A stretch of DNA of 64,000 nucleotides from Thiotrichales bacterium (GTDB taxonomy: Bacteria > Pseudomonadota > Gammaproteobacteria > Thiomicrospirales > Thiomicrospiraceae): the NCBI GenBank assembly GCA_016936535.1, contig JAFGXP010000003.1, positions 152,111 through 216,110 on the forward strand, given 5' to 3'. The number at the start of each line of letters is the position of its first letter. Within the stretch, counting starts at the first letter, position 1. The position numbers were made by a program, and so were the translations under genes. The notes under the pieces are model-generated. The model did no database searches. It saw nothing but the letters and a program-made list of their open reading frames with translations, and was not told the DNA's origin. Shown piece after piece: positions 34,831 to 45,993 of this stretch.

Positions 34831-37515
34831 TTGGCTCTTTTTTTACGCCGCGATGGGTTTTTATGGTGGCTTTGCTTACTACTTTGGTTTTGGTCGAGCG
34901 CACCGCTGATGGCGTTCGCGCAAGCACCTCTCCAATCACCCTTGCCAATTAAAGTGCTCTTGAACTGGCATCACCAGTATGAGTATGCTGGGTTTTATGC
35001 CGCCCAAAAATTGGGGTTATATCAGGCGGCAGGTCTAGATGTTGAGATACATGCTTGGAACGGCCAATCAATTGTTGACCAAGTGGTAAATGGCGACTAT
35101 CAAATCGGGGTGGACAGTACGCTCTTGCTTCGAGATTTTGTGAATGGAAAACCGATTAAGCTGCTGTTTCCGTCCCTGCAATATTCGCCCAATGTGCTTA
35201 TCGGCCATAAACCGATTGCTTCATTACGCGAATTAGCCGGTAAAAAAATTATGCTCGCCAACAATTATGAAATTCTTGCCCTATTGCATAAAGCTGGCAT
35301 CCGTCTCAATGAAATTGAAGCCTTAGCACACAGCACACAACTCAAGGACTTCATCGATCAACGGGTGGATTTTTACTCAGCCTACAGCACAAATGAACCC
35401 ATTCAACTCAATGAACTAGGGCAAACCTATTCGGTCATCGATCCAAAAAGCCACGGCATTAACGCCTATGGCGATCTCGTATTCACTAGCCAAGCATTCG
35501 CAGAACAAGCGCCAAACCAACTCTTAGCTTTTAAACAAGCCACGCTGGATGGCTGGCGTTATGCACTACAAAATCCGCAAATTATTATTGATTACCTTCT
35601 CAGCGAATTTACGGTGAACAAAAGTCGCAGTGCCTTACTGGCTGAAGCCAATCTCTTAGGCGAATTTGTCCAGAGCGGCTCTGTCCCGATTGGCCATCTT
35701 TCAAGCGAAAGATTACGAAGCTTAGTCCATGATATGCACGCACTTGGCATCCTCAACCAAACCCAACTTGCGGCTTTTGTGCCAGAAAAAATGATTTTTC
35801 ATCCCTATCCGATTCACCTAACGCAAGAGGAACAGGCTTTTCTGCGTGATCATCCAGTGATTCGAATTGGCAATGATATTGACTGGGCACCCTTTGAGTT
35901 TATTGACGAGTCCAGTCATTATCGAGGGATAGCGGCTGACTATTTAGCCCAAATTGAGAAAATGCTCGGTATTCGTTTTCAACCGGTTACCGATCTTTCC
36001 TGGGCACAGGTCGTCGAAAAAATGCAAAAGGGCGAACTGGACCTTTACTCCTGCGCCGTTCCCAACGCTGAACGACAACGCTACGCTCACTTTACAGAAC
36101 CCTATCTGTCGTTTCCGATGGTTGCGCTGGGACAAAGCTCACTGAACTATCTGCCCGACATTCGTCAACTCAAACAACATCCTATCGCTGTGGTTAAAGG
36201 CTATGCCTCCCACGACTACTTGCGTAAACATTACCCCGAACTGCAACTGATTCTTGTCGAAAATACTGAACAAGGCATAGCGGCTGTCCAGTCTGGTAAA
36301 GCATTAATCTATATTGGTAATTTGGCTGCCATTAACGACAAGCTGAAAAAGCTTGGCGATTTCAATCTCAAGGTGGTCGGGCAAATCGGCCCCCGTTTTG
36401 AATTGGCGATGGGCGCCGCTCTAGATAAGCCCTTACTCAAAACGATTTTGCAAAAAGCATTGGATGCGATTCCCAGCTCTGAGAAAAACCGAATCTATAA
36501 TGATTGGCTACAACTGCGGATGGTACAAGAATACGACTATCGTCGATTGATTTTGCCGCTCAGTTTGCTCAGCGCCCTCTTTTTGTTTATTGCCATCTTG
36601 GCCGGTGTTCAACGGCATTATCAAACCAAACTAAACCGCTACTTAGCGACAATTAACGAACTGAACTATGCCTCGATTACAGATGCCAATCAGCGCTTAA
36701 TCTGGGTAAGTGACAGCCTGTGCCAACTGACCGGTTTTGATCGAAAAGAACTGCTCAATCAGCCACACAAAATTTTAATGCATAAAAACTGCTATGAGAG
36801 CCATTTTGATCCGCAAGCCATCTGGCAACAGCTAGAGCAAGGCAAAACGTGGCGCGGAGAACTCCACGGCCAAAAGAAAAACGGCGATGACTTGTGGGTG
36901 CTTGCTACCGCGGTTCCCGAGATGAACAGTCGTGGCAAACTCAAACAAGTGCGGACCACCCGCCAAGATATGACCGCACAAAAATATCTGGAAAAACTGG
37001 CGATTAAGGATGAATTAACTGGACTATACAACCGGCGATACTTCAATAAAGTCTTTTCGGAGAGCTTGCATAATGCCCAAAAGATACAAGATGGCTTAGT
37101 TCTGGTCATGCTTGATTTAGATCACTTCAAACGGCTTAACGACCGCTACGGTCACTATTACGGTGACCAAGCACTGCGTCAAGTTGGGGAGCAACTCAGA
37201 AAAACATTACGCGAATATCCGCAGAGTTTTGGGTTTCGAATAGGAGGGGAAGAGTTTGCCATTATCCTGCCCGCCCCGCCCCTGAACTTGCTAAGCCACA
37301 CTTTAGAAAACCTGCGCTTGCAGATTGCCGATCTGCGTTTGCAAAACCCAAGTGAAGCCGCTGAAAACTTAAGGCTGAGCGTGTCAATTGGCGCCTATGT
37401 TATACCGAAAAATTTGGCTGAGACATCGGAACATCAAATTTACACCCAAGCCGATCAAGCCCTCTATCAAGCAAAGGCCAAGGGGCGTAACCGAGTGGAA
37501 ATTATCGAGAGCTAG
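34831..37515 (+). CDS. Diguanylate cyclase with two periplasmic substrate-binding domains and PAS
   Basis: About 894 residues from a TTG at 34831 preceded by GGAGA; this start puts a signal/anchor (residues 3-30) at the N-terminus, whereas the upstream GTG at 34711 would add 40 unconserved residues. An NMT1/THI5-like domain (about 38-260; IKVLLNWHHQYEYAGFYAA) is followed by a second, SBP_bac_3-like domain (about 345-570), a membrane helix (572-593), a PAS domain (608-720) and GGDEF (726-890) with an intact GGEEF active site (805-809). No RxxD inhibitory site is seen. It probably couples sensing of an amine or pyrimidine-like solute to c-di-GMP synthesis; the ligand is unknown. Confidence 0.88.
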   Translation: MALFLRRDGFLWWLCLLLWFWSSAPLMAFAQAPLQSPLPIKVLLNWHHQYEYAGFYAAQKLGLYQAAGLDVEIHAWNGQSIVDQVVNGDYQIGVDSTLLLRDFVNGKPIKLLFPSLQYSPNVLIGHKPIASLRELAGKKIMLANNYEILALLHKAGIRLNEIEALAHSTQLKDFIDQRVDFYSAYSTNEPIQLNELGQTYSVIDPKSHGINAYGDLVFTSQAFAEQAPNQLLAFKQATLDGWRYALQNPQIIIDYLLSEFTVNKSRSALLAEANLLGEFVQSGSVPIGHLSSERLRSLVHDMHALGILNQTQLAAFVPEKMIFHPYPIHLTQEEQAFLRDHPVIRIGNDIDWAPFEFIDESSHYRGIAADYLAQIEKMLGIRFQPVTDLSWAQVVEKMQKGELDLYSCAVPNAERQRYAHFTEPYLSFPMVALGQSSLNYLPDIRQLKQHPIAVVKGYASHDYLRKHYPELQLILVENTEQGIAAVQSGKALIYIGNLAAINDKLKKLGDFNLKVVGQIGPRFELAMGAALDKPLLKTILQKALDAIPSSEKNRIYNDWLQLRMVQEYDYRRLILPLSLLSALFLFIAILAGVQRHYQTKLNRYLATINELNYASITDANQRLIWVSDSLCQLTGFDRKELLNQPHKILMHKNCYESHFDPQAIWQQLEQGKTWRGELHGQKKNGDDLWVLATAVPEMNSRGKLKQVRTTRQDMTAQKYLEKLAIKDELTGLYNRRYFNKVFSESLHNAQKIQDGLVLVMLDLDHFKRLNDRYGHYYGDQALRQVGEQLRKTLREYPQSFGFRIGGEEFAIILPAPPLNLLSHTLENLRLQIADLRLQNPSEAAENLRLSVSIGAYVIPKNLAETSEHQIYTQADQALYQAKAKGRNRVEIIES

Positions 37516-37525
37516 GGAGCTCTCG
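37506..37525 (+). other. Hairpin over the stop codon of the GGDEF gene
   Basis: CGAGAGCT (37506-37513) and AGCTCTCG (37518-37525) form a perfect 8-bp stem around AGGG; the TAG stop lies at its top. It lacks a T-run, so it is a 3'-end stabiliser or a weak terminator. Confidence 0.5.
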
Positions 37526-37567
37526 TTCAACGAAATGGGGTAAGAGCCTTCCCCACTCACTGCGCCC

Positions 37568-38692
37568 TTATTCGCTTAAAACCAGATTATCCCGATGCAC
37601 CAGAGAATCATCGGCCACATACCCTAATAAAGTAGCGATTTGATGACTCGGCTGCCCCAGGATTTTAACGGATTCATTTGCAGGGTAGTTGACAAGACCG
37701 CGTGCGACTTCCTTGCCGTTTTCATCGACACAAATCACCATTTCGCCACGCTGAAAATTGCCCTCTTGACGCTTAACGCCAATCGGCAACAGACTTTTTC
37801 CCGAACTTTTTAAAACCGCGACCGCTCCGGCATCCAACACCAGCTTGCCCTTGGCCTGTAAATGGCCAGCCAACCACTGCTCGCGCGCGGTCATAGGGGC
37901 CAAATCAGGAATAAGCAGAGTACCAACCTTTTCGCCTGCCGCCAACTTCACCAAAATATTGGGCTCTCGACCCGATGCGATTAAGGTTGCGGTACCCGAA
38001 CGTGCCGCACGCTTAGCCGCCATGACTTTGGTGTACATTCCTCCCTTACCGAGCGCTCCGCCTTCTGGCGAAGCCATTGCCTCAATATCTTTGCGACTTA
38101 CTTGGGCTTCATGAATCAACTTGGCTTGTGGGTTGGTGCGCGGGTTATCATCATACAAACCCTGTTGGTCGGTCATAATCACCAAAACTTCGGCACCAAT
38201 TAAGTTAGCCGTCAGGGCAGCAAGCGTGTCATTATCCCCAAAACGAATTTCATCGGTTACAACCGTATCGTTTTCATTAATAATCGGGACCACTCCGTAG
38301 GTCAGCAATGCTTGAATGGTACTGCGCACATTTAAATAACGTTTGCGGTTGGAAAGGTCATCGTGCGTCATCAGAATTTGTGCTGTATGAATGCCATAAT
38401 CAGCAAACTTTGACTCATAAGCTTGAATCAAGCCCATCTGACCTACGGCGGCCGCGGCCTGCAAATCATGCAAGGCTTCAGGCCGACTTTTCCAGCCTAA
38501 ACGCTGCATGCCTTCTGCAACCGAGCCTGAAGAAACAATCACCACTTCTTTCCCGCTGTTTTTTAAAGCAACAACCTGTTCCACCCAATGAGCAAGCACT
38601 TCACGATTTAAGCCTTTGCCATCATTGGTTAAGAGTGCACTGCCAATTTTTACGACCCAACGCTGAGTGCTTTGTAACGCTTCGCGACGCAT
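37568..38692 (-). CDS. proB: Glutamate 5-kinase
   Basis: ProB phosphorylates glutamate in the first step of proline synthesis. The 374-residue protein has the kinase domain ([33 protein letters not shown]) and a C-terminal PUA domain from about 280. It lies 21 bp after obgE, as in many gammaproteobacteria. Confidence 0.96.
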   Translation of the reverse strand: MRREALQSTQRWVVKIGSALLTNDGKGLNREVLAHWVEQVVALKNSGKEVVIVSSGSVAEGMQRLGWKSRPEALHDLQAAAAVGQMGLIQAYESKFADYGIHTAQILMTHDDLSNRKRYLNVRSTIQALLTYGVVPIINENDTVVTDEIRFGDNDTLAALTANLIGAEVLVIMTDQQGLYDDNPRTNPQAKLIHEAQVSRKDIEAMASPEGGALGKGGMYTKVMAAKRAARSGTATLIASGREPNILVKLAAGEKVGTLLIPDLAPMTAREQWLAGHLQAKGKLVLDAGAVAVLKSSGKSLLPIGVKRQEGNFQRGEMVICVDENGKEVARGLVNYPANESVKILGQPSHQIATLLGYVADDSLVHRDNLVLSE

Positions 38693-38713
38693 CTGTTTTA
38701 TCCCTACCCAAAC

Positions 38714-39850
<1,137 letters not shown>

Positions 39851-39922
39851 TCAGTAAAAAATCATGGCGCTATTTTAGCAGAGCCTAAGCGTCGCTTAGG
39901 CGGCAAAGCGAAGTGTCGTCGC

Positions 39923-39955
39923 AAAAAACAAAAACGCCCCGACTAAGCGGGGCGT
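39923..39955 (-). terminator. Intrinsic terminator of rplU-rpmA
   Basis: ACGCCCC (39934-39940) and GGGGCGT (39949-39955) form a stem followed on the minus strand by a T-rich run. It separates rpmA from obgE. Confidence 0.85.
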
Positions 39956-39977
39956 CTTACAGCGTTGCGGTAACGAA

Positions 39978-40235
39978 TTACTCAGCAACAATCGTCACGT
40001 AGGTACGAACTGGCTTGCCTTTTGCAACGAAAGCGACCTTGCCGGTTGCTGTTGCAAATAAGGTGTCGTCTTTACCGCGACCAACATTATCACCCGCGTG
40101 GAATTTTGTACCACGTTGACGCACAATGATGCTTCCAGCAGAAACCATTTCACCGCCGTAAGCTTTTACACCTAGGCGTTTGGAATTGGAATCGCGACCG
40201 TTTTTCGTACTACCTGCTGCCTTCTTGTGAGCCAT
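39978..40235 (-). CDS. rpmA: 50S ribosomal protein L27
   Basis: The 85-residue L27 begins [19 protein letters not shown] and lies close to the peptidyl-transferase centre. It directly follows rplU in the usual pair. Confidence 0.98.
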   Translation of the reverse strand: MAHKKAAGSTKNGRDSNSKRLGVKAYGGEMVSAGSIIVRQRGTKFHAGDNVGRGKDDTLFATATGKVAFVAKGKPVRTYVTIVAE

Positions 40236-40333
40236 GGTATTGTCCTTTTGTTAACAGAGCGACTCCCTATTCAGAAGCCACTGCCGTTTTGAATGAAACT
40301 TGTCTAAATTAAGCAAACTTAACGGCTAAGCCC

Positions 40334-40648
40334 TTAAGCGGAAATTTTACCGATCTTAACTTCGGTGTAGTTTTGGCGGTGGCCTTGCTTAGTCTTCGAG
40401 CGGTTTTTACGACGACGGAATTTGATGATAGTGACTTTTTTACCACGGCCGTTACCTTCAACAGTCGCTTCAACTTTTGCACCTTCAACAAATGGCGCGC
40501 CAACTTGAACGTCTGCGCCTTCACCTACCATCAAAACCTCGTTAAATTCAACTGCATCCCCTGCTTCTGCATGCAAAGATTCGATGCGGAGTACTTGACC
40601 TTCACGAACTCGATACTGCTTACCACCGGTTTTAATAACTGCGTACAT
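40334..40648 (-). CDS. rplU: 50S ribosomal protein L21
   Basis: The 104-residue L21 starts at the ATG at 40648 ([17 protein letters not shown]); an upstream in-frame extension is not conserved. It binds 23S rRNA and starts the rplU-rpmA transcript, divergent from ispB. Confidence 0.97.
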   Translation of the reverse strand: MYAVIKTGGKQYRVREGQVLRIESLHAEAGDAVEFNEVLMVGEGADVQVGAPFVEGAKVEATVEGNGRGKKVTIIKFRRRKNRSKTKQGHRQNYTEVKIGKISA

Positions 40649-40919
40649 TTCTATCTCCCGGATATCTAAAATTCTTTTTAATAAGCCGCTATTTAGCGAA
40701 GGCAGGATTATATAAGCTTTTGATATACAGGTCAAAAATAAATTCAACACAAACAAAAAAAACTGTGGTAAAAGGCTGAGGCTGACCCCAAACCGCGAGA
40801 AATCGCGCTTGCACACGAAAGGAAAGCCGTTTCAGTCCAAGGCTTGAGCTTCCTATCTGTAGGCTTTCATACTAGAATGGTCGCCTTTCATTCTTATGCG
40901 CAGAGCGAGCAAAAACCCA

Positions 40920-41885
40920 ATGACCCTGCAAGAAATCCGAACCTTAATTGCCGATGATATTCATGCGGTAGATCAGTTGATTTTGACTCGTCTTGCTTCG
41001 GATGTGGTGCTGATTAACCAAATTGGACACTATATTATTCACAATGGTGGTAAACGCTTACGCCCGCTTTTAACCCTTTTGTGCGCACGAGCGTGCAACT
41101 ATCAAGGCCAAGATCACCGGTTGATGGCTGCCGTGATTGAGTTTATCCATACATCCACTCTGTTGCATGACGATGTGGTGGACGAATCCGACACGCGCCG
41201 TGGTAATAAAACCGCCAACGAAGTCTGGGGCAATGCCGCCAGCATCTTGGTCGGCGATTTTCTTTATTCGCGTTCTTTCGAAATGATGGTCGAACCTGGC
41301 AACTTACGGATTATGCAAGTGATGTCAGCCGCCACAAACGTAATTGCCGAGGGCGAAGTGTTGCAGCTGCTTAATGTGCACGATGCCGACACGACCGAAG
41401 CCCGTTACATGGAAGTTATTCACCGCAAAACCGCTAAATTGTTTGAGGCCGCCACGCAAATGGGCCCGATTTTAGCGGAACAACCTTCACTAGAAATGGC
41501 TTTTGCCGCCTATGGACGTCATCTGGGCGCCGCCTTTCAATTGGTTGACGACGCACTCGATTACACGGCTGATGCGCAAGAGCTTGGAAAAAATATTGGC
41601 GATGATTTGGCCGAGGGCAAACCGACTCTACCGTTAATCTATGTGATGCAATATGGCACTGCCGAAGATCAGGCCTTGGTGCGGCGCGCGATTGAATCCG
41701 AAGGCATGAATTTAATCGAACCGGTCAGCCAAATTATTCTGAACTCTGGGGCGATTGACTACACCTACAATATGGCGCAACGCGAAGCAAAACTGGCCCA
41801 GGATGCGCTTGATTTTCTACCCGACAACGAGTACAAACGCGCACTCCTTTCCCTTGCTGACTTGGCAGTTAATCGCCGTCACTAA
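40920..41885 (+). CDS. ispB: Octaprenyl diphosphate synthase
   Basis: IspB makes the polyprenyl side chain of ubiquinone. The 321-residue protein has the two aspartate-rich motifs DDVVDESD and DDALD. It starts MTLQEIRTLI (ATG 40920); an upstream ATG at 40896 would add 8 residues. Divergent arrangement with rplU-rpmA is conserved in gammaproteobacteria. Chain length is inferred from the family. Confidence 0.93.
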   Translation: MTLQEIRTLIADDIHAVDQLILTRLASDVVLINQIGHYIIHNGGKRLRPLLTLLCARACNYQGQDHRLMAAVIEFIHTSTLLHDDVVDESDTRRGNKTANEVWGNAASILVGDFLYSRSFEMMVEPGNLRIMQVMSAATNVIAEGEVLQLLNVHDADTTEARYMEVIHRKTAKLFEAATQMGPILAEQPSLEMAFAAYGRHLGAAFQLVDDALDYTADAQELGKNIGDDLAEGKPTLPLIYVMQYGTAEDQALVRRAIESEGMNLIEPVSQIILNSGAIDYTYNMAQREAKLAQDALDFLPDNEYKRALLSLADLAVNRRH

Positions 41886-41897
41886 AGTTGTAAAATG

Positions 41898-42440
41898 CTA
41901 AGAATCCAACAGCGCTTCTTGCTCTTGGCGCTGTTTTTCACGCTGATCACTAAACAAACGGTATAGGTCTAAATTGGCCAATTTAGTTTTATGCCAATCC
42001 ATTCTCGGCATCATCCATTTCACCATCCAACGAATCACATGACATTGATCCACGCTTTGATAAAGCCGCTCTGGCTCAGCATACATTCCATGAATCCGCT
42101 CCACTAAAATCTGTTGCGTGAGTCGATCCGGTGTAATCCGCAAATATCCACTCTGCGATTCATCAAAACTGGTGCTGTAATAAACTTTAACCAGATGATT
42201 CATGCTAAACACCGCTTTCGATAAGATGGTGGACTCCGGCTTGCCATTGAGTCCAACCGTAAACAGAAAAATATTTTGTGTTTTAATCTGCCGGAAAAAT
42301 CGCTCAATTTCCGCAAACTCAACCTCACGCAGCGCAACACTCAACTGTTCTTTGCGATCTGAATTTCGTTGTTCCTGACGTTCCATCTGTCGAAACAGAT
42401 AATCCACTCCCGAGGCAACTGGCTGAGTCAACTTACTCAT
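41898..42440 (-). CDS. Hypothetical protein, 180 residues
   Basis: Not recognised. It is a soluble, charged protein with a coiled N-terminal segment (QMERQEQRNSDRKEQ), a central mixed region (IFLFTVGLNGKPESTILS), and a Trp/Met-rich stretch VIRWMVKWMMPRMDWHK that may be amphipathic, ending in a KQRQEQE tail. The ATG follows AGGAG. It converges with ispB and stands alone. Confidence 0.6.
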   Translation of the reverse strand: MSKLTQPVASGVDYLFRQMERQEQRNSDRKEQLSVALREVEFAEIERFFRQIKTQNIFLFTVGLNGKPESTILSKAVFSMNHLVKVYYSTSFDESQSGYLRITPDRLTQQILVERIHGMYAEPERLYQSVDQCHVIRWMVKWMMPRMDWHKTKLANLDLYRLFSDQREKQRQEQEALLDS

Positions 42441-42854
42441 ATTTTTTCTCCTGAAATTCCTATCATGTCCTTAACGGCATCGATCAAAATAACTTGAGTG
42501 CATTCTCATTTGGGTGTAACTGGATAAAAAAAAGGGGCTGCTCAATCGAACAGCCCCCTACACAATAAAGGTCTCTACAAAAAAACGTGTGCTTATCGGC
42601 ACTTAATAAACATAACATAATTTTATGATAAGTCATTAATAAAATTTTTATAAAGACATAAGAAAAAGCTAATTGAGCATCCTGCGTTGATCAACACCCG
42701 CGGTGTTTTATTCAGGTAATAAGCCGAACTCAAGCAATAAACCTTTAAAAATCAAATCTCTAGATGCACTTCAAAAGCCGCTTAAAAACTTAGATCGCAA
42801 TAAAAAAGGATTCATCAATAAAATATTCAAATACCGAAAATTAACAGGTATGTT
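42441..42854. other. Intergenic region downstream of ssb, 414 bp
   Basis: AT-rich DNA with no gene. It holds a strong leftward terminator (42526-42557), a weaker leftward hairpin with seven Ts (GTGC/GCAC, about 42579-42602), and a small hairpin AACACC-CGC-GGTGTT (42693-42707). It could be a long 3' region of ssb or hold a small RNA. Confidence 0.5.
42526..42557 (-). terminator. Leftward intrinsic terminator after ssb
   Basis: GGGGCTG (42534-42540) and CAGCCCC (42551-42557) form a stem followed on the minus strand by eight Ts. It lies about 300 bp beyond the ssb stop. Confidence 0.8.
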
Positions 42855-43487
42855 TTAGAAAGGTACATCATCATCGTCAAAATCATTTGGGGTATAGGCT
42901 GGAGCCGATTGCACCGGACGATTGCCACCCATTGGGGGAACCGGATTCTGCGCATGGTCAGGATACGGCTTCTGTCCCATGGGCGGTACCATTTTTTGCC
43001 CCATACCACCTGACATGGCACCCGCGTTCATCGGCATCGATGGGTTCATCCCAGGATTCATCGCCTGCCCCATCGGCGCGGCATTAGCGTAGTTATTTTG
43101 TCCATAACTGCTATTATCAAAAGTGGTGTCGCTGCCGCCTTGACGTCCGCCCAACATCTGCATCTGCCCATCGTATCCGCTAATCACAATCTCAGTGGTG
43201 TATCGGTCTTGGCCATTTTGATCTTGCCATTTCCGGGTTTGCAGCTTGCCTTCTAGGTAAACCTGTGAGCCTTTTTTAAGGTATTGTCCAGCGATTTCGG
43301 CAAGCTTTCCAAAAATGGCGACTCGGTGCCATTCCGTTTTTTGCTGCTTTTGTCCAGTTTGTTTATCGTTCCATTCTTCGCTGGTCGCCACACTGATATT
43401 GGCAATCGCGTTGCCATTAGCGGCATATTTCACATCGGGATCTTGGCCAAGGGTGCCGACTAGGATAACTTTATTTACGCCTCGCAT
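42855..43487 (-). CDS. ssb: Single-stranded DNA-binding protein
   Basis: The 210-residue SSB has the OB fold ([17 protein letters not shown] to about 110), a Gly/Met/Pro-rich linker with repeated MN and PMG units, and the acidic tip DFDDDDVPF that binds partners. Its start overlaps the end of the upstream MFS gene by 13 bp. Confidence 0.96.
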   Translation of the reverse strand: MRGVNKVILVGTLGQDPDVKYAANGNAIANISVATSEEWNDKQTGQKQQKTEWHRVAIFGKLAEIAGQYLKKGSQVYLEGKLQTRKWQDQNGQDRYTTEIVISGYDGQMQMLGGRQGGSDTTFDNSSYGQNNYANAAPMGQAMNPGMNPSMPMNAGAMSGGMGQKMVPPMGQKPYPDHAQNPVPPMGGNRPVQSAPAYTPNDFDDDDVPF

Positions 43488-44902
43488 AGCTGTGTACTCT
43501 CTCTGTTTCTCAAGGATTGCGAACTGTGTTCAATGTATTCAATTAGGCTCACTTCATTGACCTGTTTACGGTCAATTTTAAAATAAGCGCGCTGTTCATC
43601 AAGACGAATAATCACCTCATAGACCCCGTCATAGGCACTCAGCAGTTGCACCAGCTCGGCCACTTCTGGCTCGGTGATCGGGCCAACCGGAACAGAAGCA
43701 ATACTTAACGGCAGAGGTTTTTGCATGGTAACCGCTGTCAGCAACCAAATCAGTCCGAGCGCCGAAGTCAAAATAAAGACCCCATTATAACCATAATGCT
43801 GGTAGAAATAGCCGCCAAGTGTCCCTCCTAAAGCCGCACCAATAAATTGGCTGGTGGAATAAACACCACTGGCGGTGCCTTTTTTATCGGCAGGCGATAG
43901 CTTAACCACAAGCGAGGGAAGGGAGGCTTCAAGCAGGTTAAATGCCACAAAGAAAATCAACAATAATGCGAAAAGCATCCAAAAACTTTGTTCTAAACTG
44001 AGAAAAGCGACTTGCATTAAGGTAATGGCGGCAATCGCTCCCACAAAGATGGGTTTCATTCGCCCTCGACTTTCGGCTTGAATAATAAACGGCACCATTA
44101 AGGCAAAGGAAAGCAACATTACTGGTAAATAAATATGCCAATGATCGACTGCCGCTAATCCCGCAGAATCTCTTAACATCAGCGGCATCACCACAAACAT
44201 GGCGGTTAAGATGGCATGCAAAACAAACACGCCTAAATCCAAACGCAACAGCTGACCATTTCGCAAAATATCACCAAATTGACTGGTATCGGTTTGGGCT
44301 TCGCGCTGAAAACTCTGCTGCTCAATTTTGGGTAAGGCAAACACCACCAGTAAAATTCCAAGCAATGCCAGAAGCGCGATCACCCAAAAGATACCGCGTA
44401 CACCAATCCAAGCTCCGAGCAAAGGGCCCGCAACCAAAGACAGCGTAAAAGACAGCCCGATTGTGATACCCACAATCGACATGGCTCTGAGTCGGTATTG
44501 CTCTCGCACCAAATCGGCCACCGAAGCCATCAAGACCGCCGCTACGGCACCCATGCCTTGTAAGGCTCGGCCTAGAATCATCATCTCGATGGAGTCCGCA
44601 AGCGCACAAATAATGGAGCCAAGCATAAAAATTAACATGCCGACAATAATCATCGGTTTGCGTCCAAATTTGTCCGATAAGCTCCCAAACGGAATTTGCA
44701 GTAGTGCCTGAGTTAAACCATAGATACCAATGGCAATGCCAATTTGTGTGCCGGTAATATTGGCGAATTCTTGCTCGGCAAAGAGCGCAAATACCGGGAA
44801 AATCATAAACAAACCGAGCATACGCGTGGAAAAAATTCCTGCGATCGAAAAAGCCGCTTTTCGCTCCAATGGGCTCATCGCATTAGGTTCTGGAATGGCC
44901 AT
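43475..44902 (-). CDS. MFS transporter, YajR-like
   Basis: About 475 residues from the ATG at 44902. Twelve hydrophobic helices, the MFS loop motif [12 protein letters not shown], and a C-terminal ferredoxin-like extension (from about 390; [21 protein letters not shown]) as in YajR of E. coli. The substrate is unknown. It overlaps ssb, so the pair may be cotranscribed, as seen in several gammaproteobacteria. Confidence 0.87.
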   Translation of the reverse strand: MAIPEPNAMSPLERKAAFSIAGIFSTRMLGLFMIFPVFALFAEQEFANITGTQIGIAIGIYGLTQALLQIPFGSLSDKFGRKPMIIVGMLIFMLGSIICALADSIEMMILGRALQGMGAVAAVLMASVADLVREQYRLRAMSIVGITIGLSFTLSLVAGPLLGAWIGVRGIFWVIALLALLGILLVVFALPKIEQQSFQREAQTDTSQFGDILRNGQLLRLDLGVFVLHAILTAMFVVMPLMLRDSAGLAAVDHWHIYLPVMLLSFALMVPFIIQAESRGRMKPIFVGAIAAITLMQVAFLSLEQSFWMLFALLLIFFVAFNLLEASLPSLVVKLSPADKKGTASGVYSTSQFIGAALGGTLGGYFYQHYGYNGVFILTSALGLIWLLTAVTMQKPLPLSIASVPVGPITEPEVAELVQLLSAYDGVYEVIIRLDEQRAYFKIDRKQVNEVSLIEYIEHSSQSLRNRESTQLCEA

Positions 44903-45131
44903 AACAACATTGCCTTTGTTTAAACTGCAATCCAAGCAGTGAAAGTTGTATGTCCCCTCTCGCGCTTGCTTGTACAGTCTGCGCAAAATTTCTCTATAAA
45001 CGAGAAGAGACATTTGAAAGTGCATGATTATAACACCGCCTAAGGCCGACCAACGCTATAATCAGAAGCCGTTGTTAACCGCTTTCCAAGCTGTTTTCAG
45101 GCTCTTTTTTTCTTAGAATCAGGAGGCTATT

Positions 45132-45872
45132 ATGCCCTTGCTCGCTTTTCTGCCCTTTTCTCATCGTTTAAGGCTTTTAACGCTCATCGTCCTACTCAGT
45201 CTTTTGAGTTTTTCGCTAAAAGCCGAGGAAACCATCGCCGGTCATCGCATTCACTTTCAAGTCAGTGAGCAACTTAAGGCGGAAAACGATCTGCTAAAAC
45301 TCAGTTTTGTTAGCTTGCAAGAGGGAAAAAGCTCGCAGAATGTCATTGAGCAGATCAATCAACAGATGCATCAAGCTTTGCAATCCTTAGAAAATCTCGG
45401 GCTCAGCAAGGATCAGCTGTTACACCAGACCGGAAATTATCAAATTCAGCCCATCTCAAATAAACAGGGGCAAATTACTCACTGGCGCGGTCAACAAAGT
45501 CTAGAAATTGAGATTTTTGATTTGGCCTTAAGCAGCCAAGTACTCGGCGCTCTTCAGAACACTTTGGTGTATCAAAATTTGCAATTTGCCTTATCCGATC
45601 GAAAACGTGCTGCGCTGAGCCAACAACTCTTGAACCAAGCCCTAAAGGCTTACCAAACCCAAGCGGCTGAAATCGCTGAAGCCTTCAAAGCCAATCACTA
45701 CCGATTGGAACAAACCTCGGTAGAACCGGCTCGTGCCCAACCGCTTGTCCGTATGAATATGGCGTACGAGGCGGCTGCACCAATGATGGCCGACGTTGCC
45801 TTAGCTTCCGGTAGCTCAGATGTCATGATTACGGTACGAGGCACCCTCTTGATTCCGTTTCAGACACCTTAA
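45132..45872 (+). CDS. SIMPL-domain (DUF541) exported protein
   Basis: The 246-residue protein has a signal peptide (residues about 1-31) and a SIMPL/DUF541 domain with QQSLEIEIFDL and the C-terminal ITVRGTLLIPF. Related proteins are periplasmic and protect against oxidative stress in some bacteria. The ATG follows AGGAGG. It is divergent from the MFS gene and precedes uvrA. Confidence 0.78.
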   Translation: MPLLAFLPFSHRLRLLTLIVLLSLLSFSLKAEETIAGHRIHFQVSEQLKAENDLLKLSFVSLQEGKSSQNVIEQINQQMHQALQSLENLGLSKDQLLHQTGNYQIQPISNKQGQITHWRGQQSLEIEIFDLALSSQVLGALQNTLVYQNLQFALSDRKRAALSQQLLNQALKAYQTQAAEIAEAFKANHYRLEQTSVEPARAQPLVRMNMAYEAAAPMMADVALASGSSDVMITVRGTLLIPFQTP

Positions 45873-45954
45873 TATCGACTCAAAACAAGCTTGCGCTTTG
45901 TAAAAGCCATAAGAACGCAAGACTCCGCCACACTTGTCGTGCGGGCTTGTTTGC

Positions 45955-45960
45955 TATAAT
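45955..45960 (+). promoter_or_regulatory. -10 element of uvrA
   Basis: Consensus TATAAT 33 bp before the uvrA ATG, with only a weak -35 (CTTGTC at 16 bp). No LexA box of the CTG-N10-CAG type was seen, so SOS control is not evident. Confidence 0.55.
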
Positions 45961-45993
45961 TCCCACTTTTGTCGCCGTTAGACGGGAGCCGAG

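Noticed and set aside
34801..34952. Alternative frame starting ATG-GAG-AAA at the start of the GGDEF gene
   Set aside because: It ends early and has no conserved content; the signal-anchor and NMT1-like domain are in the other frame.
45900..45993. LexA/SOS box for uvrA
   Set aside because: No CTG-N10-CAG type palindrome in the upstream region.
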